A model generated the notes under the pieces. That model searched no databases. It was not told the origin of the DNA and was given only the letters and a program-made list of their open reading frames with translations. From positions 1 through 31,045 of the forward strand of contig JAKTTS010000143.1 in NCBI GenBank assembly GCA_030560485.1: 31,045 nt of DNA, read 5' to 3'. This DNA is from Ascoidea tarda (nom. inval.) (Eukaryota > Ascomycota > Saccharomycetes > Ascoideales > Ascoideaceae). Positions 18,177-27,077 of the stretch are shown in pieces; the first letter of the stretch is position 1, and each line of letters opens with the position of its first letter. The translations under genes and the position numbers were made by a program.

Positions 18177-20369
18177 TTAATAGTCTAAATTTTCATAATT
18201 AGAACTTATGAAACTGTGCTTTAAATAACTTTGCCACAATTTTTGCAATTGAATTTCTTTTTCTTTTTTACTTTTATTTCCTTTCTTATCTTTTTTGTCT
18301 TTGTTTTGGTTTGCTTCAAATACTTTATCATCCTTTGCTTTGACTGGTTTACCTAAATTCTTTGCAAAATTGAGCCAATCTTGTACTAATAAAGAGTCCA
18401 TATTATACTCTTCATCAGTTGAATATTCAAATTCATAACCAAAGTCCTTTTTGCCTTTATTTATAGATTCTAAATCCAAATAATACTGGGCGTATTTAAG
18501 AGGTGTAAATAATTGAGGATTGTAAGCAGGACCGGCTTCGATATCATCAGGTTTCTTTGGAGGAACACTTGGGTCTTTTACTACATCGGATGTCATATAA
18601 TCGTCCGTGTTATCACGATCTTCGTTTTCATCATCATCGTCATCAAGGTTACCATTGATAAATTGATCAAAATAGTCTGAATCATTATCAGGAAAGATAT
18701 CGGGGTATTCATTTTTCAAATCAATTTCAGCGTTTTTAAAGAAAACGGGCCATGGATCATAATTGGGAGAGCTTAATGCTGAGAATTTATTGTCTAAACC
18801 AGAAATGTTGTACTCCCAAATTCTAATACCTGGGTTAAAAGTTGGAATGACACTTGCAGTTATATGAACAATTGAGTATCTTTCTGAGCTATTAAATGAG
18901 TCAGCTTTCCTTGATTTGACTTTTGAATAAAAGGATTTTCTAACAGTGTCCATATAGTCCACTTTTCCAACAGGGGTGCCTCCCATGATATCAAAATCAT
19001 TTGATGAATGAGGAAAGTGTTCATAACTGTTGATAAAGTCGTTGTAAGAATCTGAGTGGGACAGTTGGGTGTTGGTGATTTCGTTGATTTCGTCGATGAA
19101 ATCTGGAAATAAAGCTTTTAGATCGTGAATTTGTGAGTTACTTTTTGAGATTGAAAGTTGATTGTAATAGTTGTAGGTTTCCAAAGCATCTAAAGGAACG
19201 AAATGGTCGATATTCATGTGGCCGTATAAACCACCAATGATGATGTCTCTGTATTCATAAGTCCAAGATACGTATTTATTGTAGCAGGTGTAATCATAGT
19301 TTTTTGGGATTGGGGGAACATGACCAGTCATCCAAACTTTCATATTTCTCCTTCTTAGTTCCTTCAAGGTTACACCCAACCAAGTGAATAGTTTATAGCC
19401 GGGTTGTTTTCTATTGTCGCAGTTGTCAACGAGAGGATTGCTTTTAAATAAAAATAAGGTATTTATAGATAAAACGGCTAGATGATTTGGAATGATTTCA
19501 GAAAAAAAGTAAACGCCATTTTCAAAAACATGGTATTGGTCATTTGATACAAATCTTTCCCAAATTTTCCAGAGCTGTCTGCTTTGTAAAGTTGGGCCAG
19601 GGGAAAATAAGTTGTGTGGATAGACATCATTATTGCCCAAGGAGGGAATCAATTTAACCAACAAGTCTCTTGGGTCAATGGAGTCTTTGTTTTTGAAAGA
19701 ATTGTAAAAGAGATTTGAGATGTTTTGGTTTAATTCAAAGATGTCATGTTCAAATCTGGGTATGAGTCTATCATTGTCATGCCTAACGTTATCACCGGTC
19801 CAGACAATAAAATCTATTTTATCCTTGAGATTTTTTTCAACCCAGTCAATCGTGTCTTCAACTAAGATCAAGGGAGAATCACAACCAAGAATGGCATCAC
19901 CATATTTGGAGGACTGGCCTTCACCTCTATGACAAGCAGATTTAAAGGATGAGTTGGGAACGTAGTGTGGATCGGGGTGCAAATCAGTAATATGCAAAAA
20001 TCTCCCATGAATAACTTGAGTGGAGCCATCAGATTTTTCAATCAAAACTGGATTGTTTGTTGACAATTTCAAGGATTCTAGTTGTTTTAGCTGTTCATCG
20101 GTATAGTAATGTTTTGAGATTTTGGTGACCTTGACATTGTCTTTATTAATATTGTAAGGTCTATTGAGTTGGTTGCCAGAAAGAATATTGGCATTTAATG
20201 AGAGGTGATCCAATTTGTTTAATGATACAATGGAGACCAAAAAAAGGGTTGATATAGAAACAAAAAAAGCGATGAGTTTTTTCAACTTGCAAGTACCAGA
20301 GTGTTTTCTTTGACAAACTGAAGTCAAATCTATCGAAACAGCCTTTTCGTTCTCTGGTAACAAATCCAT
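18177..20369 (-). CDS. PPN1: Vacuolar endopolyphosphatase Ppn1
   Basis: 730-aa calcineurin-type metallophosphatase that cleaves long-chain polyphosphate in the vacuole. It is a type II membrane protein: a short cytosolic head, then one membrane segment at residues 32-50. The metal-binding motifs appear in order: HITDLHPDPHY (D-x-H), VWTGDNVRHDND, SLGNNDVYPHN, TGHVPP, and GGLYGHMNIDHF. All match S. cerevisiae Ppn1 (674 aa), including the HRGEG segment and DCD-type spacing. The C-terminal third contains an acidic insert (around NLDDDDDENEDRD) and a Lys-rich stretch near the end. The ATG at 20369 gives the usual N-terminus. A CACGTG lies 352 bp upstream, suggesting phosphate control as in S. cerevisiae. 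Confidence 0.96.
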   Translation of the reverse strand: MDLLPENEKAVSIDLTSVCQRKHSGTCKLKKLIAFFVSISTLFLVSIVSLNKLDHLSLNANILSGNQLNRPYNINKDNVKVTKISKHYYTDEQLKQLESLKLSTNNPVLIEKSDGSTQVIHGRFLHITDLHPDPHYVPNSSFKSACHRGEGQSSKYGDAILGCDSPLILVEDTIDWVEKNLKDKIDFIVWTGDNVRHDNDRLIPRFEHDIFELNQNISNLFYNSFKNKDSIDPRDLLVKLIPSLGNNDVYPHNLFSPGPTLQSRQLWKIWERFVSNDQYHVFENGVYFFSEIIPNHLAVLSINTLFLFKSNPLVDNCDNRKQPGYKLFTWLGVTLKELRRRNMKVWMTGHVPPIPKNYDYTCYNKYVSWTYEYRDIIIGGLYGHMNIDHFVPLDALETYNYYNQLSISKSNSQIHDLKALFPDFIDEINEITNTQLSHSDSYNDFINSYEHFPHSSNDFDIMGGTPVGKVDYMDTVRKSFYSKVKSRKADSFNSSERYSIVHITASVIPTFNPGIRIWEYNISGLDNKFSALSSPNYDPWPVFFKNAEIDLKNEYPDIFPDNDSDYFDQFINGNLDDDDDENEDRDNTDDYMTSDVVKDPSVPPKKPDDIEAGPAYNPQLFTPLKYAQYYLDLESINKGKKDFGYEFEYSTDEEYNMDSLLVQDWLNFAKNLGKPVKAKDDKVFEANQNKDKKDKKGNKSKKEKEIQLQKLWQSYLKHSFISSNYENLDY

Positions 20370-20720
20370 TATCAGTTTGTATGTTGTTGAGCAAGTTTCA
20401 AAAACAGATATTTACCATGAAACTGGATAGAAGGTAGCGGGAGCCTGGTGGAGTCTGGTGAAGGTATGGAATCTGAGAAAATGAAAGAGGTAGAAAGAAA
20501 CAAAAAAATCTATCAATCGCAATATAAACAGAAATATAATTGGCAATTTATAGCAAGCTCTGGCTGCAGACTTGAGATAAGGAATAAAGACAGTGGCTGT
20601 TACATAAACAGCAGAGAAAGGGAATATATCTGGGCTCGAGGCCTGGCTCTGATTGATCAATGCGCTTTTGCTGGAGAACAAAAAAATAAGGTTCGCACGA
20701 GTTCGAATAGGTTATTGCGA

Positions 20721-20726
20721 CACGTG
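20721..20726. promoter_or_regulatory. CACGTG, candidate Pho4 site for PPN1
   Basis: CACGTG, 352 bp upstream of the PPN1 start. The flanking base on either strand is not the 5' T that favours Cbf1 over Pho4. PPN1 (PHM5) is a PHO-regulon gene in S. cerevisiae, so the site is in a fitting place; binding is inferred. Confidence 0.45.
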
Positions 20727-20839
20727 CGCGACAGCCAAAACGTCATCGGAACCAAAGAACCACAGCGCTGGACACGAGCAGCCAGCAGGAGCGTGCGGGC
20801 GCAGGTGTGCGCAGGTGGCGAGAGCTCGGGAGGTGTTGG

Positions 20840-20905
20840 TGCTGGTGGCCGAGTGGTACGCGTTGTTGGTGAGAGCAGATGAGCAGCGGTTCGATTCTCT
20901 GGAGG
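20840..20905 (+). other. tRNA-like element with A and B boxes (degenerate)
   Basis: A box TGGCCGAGTGG (20845-20855) and B box GGTTCGATTCT (20887-20897) are 31 nt apart, normal for a tRNA gene. The T stem, D stem and anticodon stem do not pair, and no close T run follows. It resembles the element at 1143-1214 in box sequence and spacing only. It may be a tRNA relic or a chance pair in GC-rich DNA. Confidence 0.25.
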
Positions 20906-21939
20906 GGCATTTGCAAGGTTGTTTCCGATGCTGTGCTTTCAGCTGGATGATGGACAGCAGAAAGACGAGTTTGCAGTATTTATGCTTCTGTTGCTTGCAA
21001 TGTTCAGATTGACAGGCGTGTTTATTTTGGTTGATGATGTTTTGTGGTCTTTTATACTCTAGTTGAAATGAAAAGGGTTACCTGAATTAAACTTTTCTTG
21101 TCTGAACACAATTTTGAAGTTTCAAATTAAAATACTGTTCCTCGACTTGAGTCCATTCTTTGTGAGTTGTGATATAAACACACACAAGATTTGACAAAGA
21201 AATTCACTGATTATATTTAAACTATCGTTTTAACGGTTTATCTCAGTGGTTCATTTCAGTGGCTTGATTAGCAATTCCTAGACATATATCTAAACCAGCT
21301 TAGTAAGCTTAGTAGATATCATATTAAAACCGAATCCTCTTCAAGCTCTGCTTCAGTATAATGATTATATTTTATTGTTTATTTTTTGGATGAATAATTT
21401 GCTTTATAATCCGTTAACTCGTACTATAGTTGATTTATGATATTGTTGATCAGAAAAACCTCCAAATACAGTGCTGCGATATACTGCAATGCCCTACTCT
21501 TATTTAAATTTAAGTTGACACATTATAGATCTTCAGATGCATTCCAAAAAGCATATATTTATGAGCAGAGCGTGGCATCTGACTAGATCAATGTAGGATA
21601 AATGTCAATGATTTTTGTTCAAGTGGAGTATAGAATTTGCACTTTTGTATTTTTATATTTTTCTAAACCTTAAAAATGTTGGATTTAGCAAGATTTACTC
21701 ACAACATAGGCCGGAATACTAAATAATGTGGTCATCACAACTAGAAATGACAAATTGTGGGAAAAGCAATTTTTGTCGTGACCGCAAAAGTACTATATTA
21801 TATTATATTTTGTTTATTGCTTAGTCTAACGCTCTATAAAAAATGTATGTAAATTTTTGAATGAATATGAAGTACAATTTAAATGTAGATATAAATTATA
21901 AAAATAAATTAAAAGTGAATATTAGCACTGACACAGATA

Positions 21940-23376
21940 TTAAAATAGTCTTTTAGCTATTGTTTTGACAACACCTTTCAAGAGCCCTAAACCAGTGTCT
22001 GTTCTTGAAGTTAAAGAATCACCATTTTCCTCTAATCTTCGTTTTAAATACTCCTTAGTTTCAACAGGAGGACCCCAAGGCACATACTTGATAATGTTTT
22101 TAGCGTTCAACTCATTGATCAACTTAAACCCAATATCATCCGCCATACCTAATAATTGGCCTAAAACAATATTATTTGAATTCAATGAAGAGTTCTTCTT
22201 TAAAAGATTAGTGGTGTTGACCAAAGATTTGTCGTTGTGAGAGGCAACCACTAAATGTGAGCAAGAGGAGTTGTTGCCCTTTTTGATAATTTCATTAATA
22301 ATAAATGAAATCCCCTTGTTATAGTTGTTGTCAGTATCTTCTTTAGTATCATGAATAACCCGTGCTCTATTAGGCTCAGTATGAAGATATGCACCTCTAA
22401 CTAATTTCAAACCGATTTTGTAATTATTTTTTGAAGCCAATTCCAATTCTTTCAAAATCATGTCATACGATTGCTTTAGATACATTTGAATAGTTCCAAC
22501 AACTGATATAAATTCATGTTCATTTTTATTAAATCTTTCCGACAAAATTCTTTGCAAAATGTAGACATTTTGCTGCAACTCAAATGATTCTGCGTCAATC
22601 ACCGCAATTATAAATGGCGATTTTCGATCTGGAAACTGCTTGGATAATTCAATGTTTTTATTACAAGCATGCTCAATGATTTTTGAACAGTTTTCAATCA
22701 ATTCGTTTCTTTGTTTTTCATAATCTGGATGATTGAAATTTTTTAAAACATTTTTCGGATCCGAAACTAATGCTGTGGGTTTTAAAGCAATATATCCCGG
22801 TGGGATTTGATTAATTTTCTCGGATTGATTGATTAAATTTGGAACTAAAATATGATCAATTGACTTGATAGACTCATCAACAATATAACCAATATCAATG
22901 TTTTTCTCTCCATTGCAATCTTCAATGGTTAAGGATATCATCATATTATCAATACCTCTTTCGGACAATCGTTTTCCAGTTTCAACAACATCGTTAAAGT
23001 TTTCCCCACCGCAGTAATTCTGGTAAACTAATCCTTTAATCACTCTCATGGGTATGTATGGGAATAATTTTATGACACTGTTCAAAATAAATTTGTTTAA
23101 AGTAGCTACTCCAATGCATGACAATTGAAATAGTTCTTGTTTGTTTAATGTGTCCAAAAATTCAATATTAGTTGAAAATTTGTTGTTGCCATTGTTCAAG
23201 TTAGGGCTTGATGAGCCTGGATTCGAATTAGACGGAAGAGTTGTAGTCGTCAAGTTCGAGGTCTTTTGAGTAGTAGAAATAAACCTTATCTTGTTACTTT
23301 TCATGACAAGTGATTTGAAAATATTACTATCACCTTTCAATCCGTTTTTTCTAATTAATGCCGTTGACCTATACAT
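21940..23376 (-). CDS. PUT1: Mitochondrial proline dehydrogenase Put1
   Basis: 478-aa FAD-dependent proline oxidase catalysing the first step of proline use, proline to delta1-pyrroline-5-carboxylate, in mitochondria. The N-terminus is a basic, hydroxylated presequence (MYRSTALIRKNG, with a likely cleavage near RFIS). The catalytic barrel shows YCGGENF, the LKPTAL strand, KLVRGAYLHTEPNRA (FAD/substrate segment), VASHND, GQLLGMADD, VPWGPPVETKEYLKRRLEEN with the paired arginines that hold proline, and a C-terminal KGVVKTIAKRLF. The ATG at 23376 is preferred to an upstream TTG at 23397. It is divergent from DML1, and a CGG-N10-CCG element lies 456 bp upstream, the half-site arrangement recognised by Put3. 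Confidence 0.96.
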   Translation of the reverse strand: MYRSTALIRKNGLKGDSNIFKSLVMKSNKIRFISTTQKTSNLTTTTLPSNSNPGSSSPNLNNGNNKFSTNIEFLDTLNKQELFQLSCIGVATLNKFILNSVIKLFPYIPMRVIKGLVYQNYCGGENFNDVVETGKRLSERGIDNMMISLTIEDCNGEKNIDIGYIVDESIKSIDHILVPNLINQSEKINQIPPGYIALKPTALVSDPKNVLKNFNHPDYEKQRNELIENCSKIIEHACNKNIELSKQFPDRKSPFIIAVIDAESFELQQNVYILQRILSERFNKNEHEFISVVGTIQMYLKQSYDMILKELELASKNNYKIGLKLVRGAYLHTEPNRARVIHDTKEDTDNNYNKGISFIINEIIKKGNNSSCSHLVVASHNDKSLVNTTNLLKKNSSLNSNNIVLGQLLGMADDIGFKLINELNAKNIIKYVPWGPPVETKEYLKRRLEENGDSLTSRTDTGLGLLKGVVKTIAKRLF

Positions 23377-23497
23377 ATTAAAGAGTAAATCTGGCAAAAT
23401 ACAATTAAAAGAGCAGAATTAAATTAATTTTAATTAAACTGGAAGAGAAAAGTAGACAATTAACAAAATCCTTCTTGCTCTCTAAACAAAAATCAAT

Positions 23498-23536
23498 AAG
23501 GAAAAGGAAAAGGAAAAGGAAAAAGAAAAAGAAAAG
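23498..23536 (+). repeat. GGAAAA/AAAAAG purine tract
   Basis: Tandem hexamer-like purine repeats on the plus strand, 122-160 bp upstream of the PUT1 start. Read from PUT1 it is a polypyrimidine tract. Such stiff tracts tend to exclude nucleosomes, so a promoter role is plausible but unproven. Confidence 0.8.
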
Positions 23537-23831
23537 AAACAAAGTAAATGAATACACCAAGAAAAAAAAAGAATTGATCATGTTTATATATATCGAAAAA
23601 AATAGCACAACCAGCTCGAAGATAACACATAAAACAAAATGGATAACTGATAGCTGCAATATCTACAATATTCGCAATCGGCTAAGACTATCAGTGATAG
23701 AAAACGAAATCAGCAATTGAATGAGCAAAGAATCATCTTTTCCCATTTTCGTGATGCTCCAGTTTTTCCAGCGATAGGAAAATGGGACTCAAAGCTCGAT
23801 CCGCTTTTATCTCCAACCACAGCGCCCGCAG

Positions 23832-23847
23832 CGGGATCTCGCGCCCG
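23832..23847. promoter_or_regulatory. CGG-N10-CCG, candidate Put3 site
   Basis: CGGGATCTCGCGCCCG contains inverted CGG triplets with exactly ten bases between, the spacing of the Gal4-family activator Put3. It lies 456 bp upstream of PUT1 and 159 bp upstream of DML1. The GC-rich surroundings raise the chance of a random match. Confidence 0.45.
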
Positions 23848-24005
23848 TCCACGCGTGTGTCTGCAGAGCCACTACACTGGGAACTGACAACGGCAAACGA
23901 GCTCCGGTACTTTTTTTCGCCTGAAGTTTTGTCGCTTGTGAGCTGAAGGTTATTATATCGTAGACTGAAAAGGGAAGAGGTGGGTTTGTGCTGGTTTTCG
24001 CAAAG

Positions 24006-25715
24006 ATGCATGAGATATTGACGCTATCGTTGTCTAATAAAGCCAACCACTTGGCCACTCATTTTTTCAACTCCCAGGAATCGTATTTGGATTACACCAA
24101 GGGAGCTTCTCATTCGGTTACCAATCCCAATGTCTTTTTGAGCTCAAATTTAAACAGAATAACAAACGCTCTTGATTTTAATCCGAGAGCGATTTTATGG
24201 GACTTCAAAAATGCCTTTGGCTCATTGAATCAGTACCAGTATTTTGAATCGTTCGATAATAATAATAATAACAGCAGCAACAACAACAACAGCAACAGCT
24301 ACAATTGGGATGGTGAAATTATTAAAATCCAGCAACCAAGAATTGAAAAAAATGATTATCAAAAGTATTTAGATGGAGAATTGGAGAGCACAAAATTGCA
24401 AGAGATTAAACTGAAAAAAAAAAATTTATTGAATCTTGATAATACACTATATTGGTCAGATTATTCTAGAGTCATATATGATCGAAATTCATTCAATAAT
24501 TTAAACGATTGGGAATATCATCCAATTTATTATCCCAATGGCAAGTTAAAATTTCACAACAATAGTAATGAAAATAGCACCAAAGTACCATTTAATGATT
24601 TTGATCAAGGTGTATTGGAATATGACAAAGTTAAATTGAATTATAATGAAGATTATATTGAGAATAATATCCGGTATTTTATTGAAAAGTGCGATAACTT
24701 ATCTGGACTAAACTTGATTATTGACATTGATTCAGGTTGGCCTGGGCTATTGGATCAGTTTTTGGAGTTTATAAAAGATGATTATTTAAACAAGAAGAAT
24801 CTATTTACTTATGGACTATTTAATAATAATGTTGAGAAAAATAAAGTTTCAGCCAGATTAATAAGTCGGATTAAAAGTTTAGTTACAATATTAGATTTAT
24901 CAACAATGTTTTTCCCAATTGATTCGTTGCCTAAGATTTCAAAGAATTATTATTCGAATAACAGCAATTATAATAATAAAAGTTTATGGCATAATGCAGC
25001 TATTCAATTTTTGAATTATGAAAATTTGAATATACTATTTTGCGATAAAAAGCTAAATATTAGCATGAGTCATATTGAGAATTCATTAAACATTGGATCC
25101 AATAGAAATATAGTTGGTGATATTAATTCAATAATCGTTGGTAACAATAGTAGTTACACTATTGATTACTCATCAAGCTTTTTTGAGCTTGAATTAGGGA
25201 ACAAAAGATTTCAAGATAAGTTTAGTAAATTTAAAAATAAAAATAGGCAAAACAAGACATTTAATAAAATATATGTATCCCGTACAGCACTTAAGAATAA
25301 CAGTAAGAATAACAGTAAGAATAACAAAGAAGAAGAGGAAAATTCAAAAAGAGTTGATGATATCATTGAAAAGGATCAAAATAAATTAATTTCTAATGGA
25401 ACAAATTCAAATAATTTAAGTAAATTTCATTCAAATATTGGATTTTTGGATAACGATAATGATTCATTTCCTACGGACGATTTAAAATTGGTTAAGGAAA
25501 ATGACAACTTAATATCGAGCTATAGTATTAATGATTTTAATACCAGAACTTATTTAAATAAATTGAATTTCATTGTTCAAAACACTGGGAACAGGTTTTT
25601 TAAGATGGATGATAAGGAGCAAAAGATTGATCAATTGGGCACATTTGCTCAAGAGTATGAGTTTGGATATAATTCTGATGATGATTATGATGATTTCGAT
25701 AGCGATTACTATTAA
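24006..25715 (+). CDS. DML1: Dml1/Misato tubulin-related protein
   Basis: 569-aa member of the Dml1/Misato family, distant tubulin relatives needed for mitochondrial DNA inheritance in S. cerevisiae and for mitochondrial shape elsewhere. The start MHEILTLSLSNKANHLATHF is the characteristic Misato N-terminus, followed by FFNSQESYLDY and NPRAILWDFKNAFGSLN. A second conserved block, LSGLNLIIDIDSGWPGLLDQ (about 24700-24760), corresponds to the tubulin-like DVDSGWGG segment, and FCDKKLNISMSHIENSLN follows. The family length in S. cerevisiae is 475 aa; the excess lies in Asn/Lys-rich inserts, including NNSK repeats encoded at about 25294-25325, and an acidic tail. ATG 24006 is chosen because family members start at MHE. 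Confidence 0.92.
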   Translation: MHEILTLSLSNKANHLATHFFNSQESYLDYTKGASHSVTNPNVFLSSNLNRITNALDFNPRAILWDFKNAFGSLNQYQYFESFDNNNNNSSNNNNSNSYNWDGEIIKIQQPRIEKNDYQKYLDGELESTKLQEIKLKKKNLLNLDNTLYWSDYSRVIYDRNSFNNLNDWEYHPIYYPNGKLKFHNNSNENSTKVPFNDFDQGVLEYDKVKLNYNEDYIENNIRYFIEKCDNLSGLNLIIDIDSGWPGLLDQFLEFIKDDYLNKKNLFTYGLFNNNVEKNKVSARLISRIKSLVTILDLSTMFFPIDSLPKISKNYYSNNSNYNNKSLWHNAAIQFLNYENLNILFCDKKLNISMSHIENSLNIGSNRNIVGDINSIIVGNNSSYTIDYSSSFFELELGNKRFQDKFSKFKNKNRQNKTFNKIYVSRTALKNNSKNNSKNNKEEEENSKRVDDIIEKDQNKLISNGTNSNNLSKFHSNIGFLDNDNDSFPTDDLKLVKENDNLISSYSINDFNTRTYLNKLNFIVQNTGNRFFKMDDKEQKIDQLGTFAQEYEFGYNSDDDYDDFDSDYY

Positions 25716-26386
25716 ATGTTATTTAACAATAAAACACATACAATTGCTTAAATTGATTGAATTGATGAATTGTATCACTAAAAAGGTTTCATAGATTTAT
25801 TGCAGGATTATGATCAGTGTTTATCTTTTTTTAAACCATTATTGGGGATCACCACTTATCATTTGAATTTTGTACTGCAATTAAGTTCAATAGTTGCAAA
25901 TTTTATAATAATTTTAATGATATGTAAATCGTAAATAGATAAGATTTTGAAACAAGGAACTGGACAGAAAAAAACAAAAAAAAAGTTTCCTTAATTATTA
26001 CAATCTGAGCAGAACAAATACGACATGAAAATAATAAGAAATATAAAATGTAACCATTTCTAAGGAACCTAAGTTTATGAAAGAAAGCTTTGATGAAATT
26101 GATTGGAAGGTTTTCCATTTCAGCACAAATTCAATAACACATAAAGATTAATGTGTAGAGGCACAGGAAAATGAGATTGGACCCTGGGTTTTGATGATAA
26201 GCGATGTTTGATGTCCCACTGAAACGATGTTGTTTATTACTTGACGTTGGTGAAAAAATTACAATATAAAAAGACATGAAGATGCGAAAATGAAAACCTT
26301 TTGGTTATTCGCGATCAATTTTCACTCCAGTAAATCTAAAATATATCACCAGTTTGCATTGCTTCATCAAATCGCTACTATTCAAG
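25716..26386. other. Intergenic region, DML1 to first ACP gene
   Basis: 671 bp of AT-rich sequence between two plus-strand genes. It presumably holds the DML1 3' end and the promoter of the divergent ACP. No RNA gene, repeat or convincing open frame was seen. Confidence 0.5.
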
Positions 26387-26752
26387 ATGTTTAGAAAATC
26401 AATGGTTGTTATTCCCTATCACATTGCTGCTTCTAGATTCTTATTTTTTTCAACTCCAAAGGCCATTACAAGCTTAAGGAACAATCTCTTTACCCAGAAA
26501 GAGTTTGTTGTTCAAAGATACTACTCATCTACTGTTGACGATGAATTCAAAACTTTCATCGCTGAATATCTTGAAGTAAGACGAGAAAAAGTGCAGAATA
26601 GCAGCAGATTTGTCGAAGATTTGAGTGCTGATTCATTAAACACTGCAAAAATAATAACATTGTCGGAGGATGCGTATGGTATCAAAATTCCAGAAGAAGC
26701 CAAAAAGCTCACCACTGTTGGTGCCATGGTTAATTATATTAAGAGCAAGTAG
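26387..26752 (+). CDS. Divergent mitochondrial acyl carrier protein
   Basis: 121-aa protein with a mitochondrial-type presequence (MFRKSMVVIP... to about residue 47) and an ACP domain. The phosphopantetheine-serine motif is present as DLSADSLNTAKI (Ser83), followed by helix III region EDAYGIKIPEEAKKLTTVGA and a final VNYIKSK. It differs from the canonical neighbour at helix [18 protein letters not shown] is replaced by DSLNTAKIITLSEDAY, losing acidic residues usually used for docking with partner enzymes and LYR proteins. It lies 325 bp upstream of the canonical ACP on the same strand. Yarrowia has two ACP subunits in complex I, and this tandem pair may be the equivalent. ATG 26387 is the first in frame. 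Confidence 0.85.
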   Translation: MFRKSMVVIPYHIAASRFLFFSTPKAITSLRNNLFTQKEFVVQRYYSSTVDDEFKTFIAEYLEVRREKVQNSSRFVEDLSADSLNTAKIITLSEDAYGIKIPEEAKKLTTVGAMVNYIKSK

Positions 26753-27077
26753 ACTGCCCATCCCCTGAAGCTGCAAGCGATTCTAGACTCTTAGCCAGAG
26801 CTGATAAAAGCTCTTCTATAGCAAATACAGGCGCGTTTATCTCGATTGCCGGCACACCCAATTAAGTACCATTCAAATGCCGCCAGGGTTGTGAGCCCGT
26901 GTCACGTGTGCCACTATTTTGGGGAGCGGATTGGTTGAGCGAAAAAAGTGGGAGAAGCAGCTCATTTCTAATCACGAATCTACAATTTGTTGTTAATCAG
27001 TCTGTTTGGTCGTGGTGTAGTCGTTTAGATATTTGTCTTGCTCTTCGTCTTTATTGTTTTCTTTGTATTCTCCAACA
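26753..27077. promoter_or_regulatory. Promoter region of canonical mitochondrial ACP
   Basis: 325 bp between the two ACP genes, with GC rising from about 26820 to 26960. It carries GTCACGTG (CACGTG at 26903-26908) and a CCAAT box on the minus strand (ATTGG at 26930-26934), about 145-175 bp before the ACP1 start. Nothing else is visible. Confidence 0.5.
26903..26908. promoter_or_regulatory. CACGTG in Cbf1-type context upstream of ACP1
   Basis: The palindrome is preceded by GT, giving GTCACGTG, the preferred Cbf1 form; a 5' T disfavours Pho4. It lies 170 bp upstream of the ACP1 start beside a reverse CCAAT box. Cbf1 and Hap factors control respiratory genes in several yeasts; use here is inferred. 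Confidence 0.45.

Larger units (their letters stand above)
20370..21939. other. Non-coding region with a GC-rich block
   Basis: 1.57 kb between PPN1 and PUT1, both on the minus strand. The part from about 20690 to 20920 is strikingly GC-rich and holds a CACGTG, an ACGCGT (20857-20862) and a tRNA-like box pair. The part from 21000 to 21939 is AT-rich and serves as PUT1 3' flank and spacer. Overlapping open frames at 20448-21012 follow the GC rise and have no protein-like features. Confidence 0.55.
23377..24005. promoter_or_regulatory. Divergent promoter region, PUT1 and DML1
   Basis: 629 bp. The PUT1 side carries a purine tract of about four GGAAAA units and AAAAAG units at 23498-23536. The DML1 side has a GC-rich stretch (about 23795-23910) containing CGG-N10-CCG at 23832-23847 and ACGCGT at 23851-23856. 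Open frames here are short and featureless. Confidence 0.55.

Noticed and set aside
20448-21012. Overlapping plus-strand open frames of 144 and 119 codons
   Set aside because: They overlap in different frames over the GC-rich block, where stops are scarce; composition is Arg/Gly/Ala/Ser with no motif, and they lie on the PPN1 promoter.
21031-21090. Possible box C/D snoRNA (TGATGA at about 21032 and CTGA at 21082)
   Set aside because: No terminal stem, no clear C'/D' boxes and no recognisable guide; both boxes are short enough to occur by chance.
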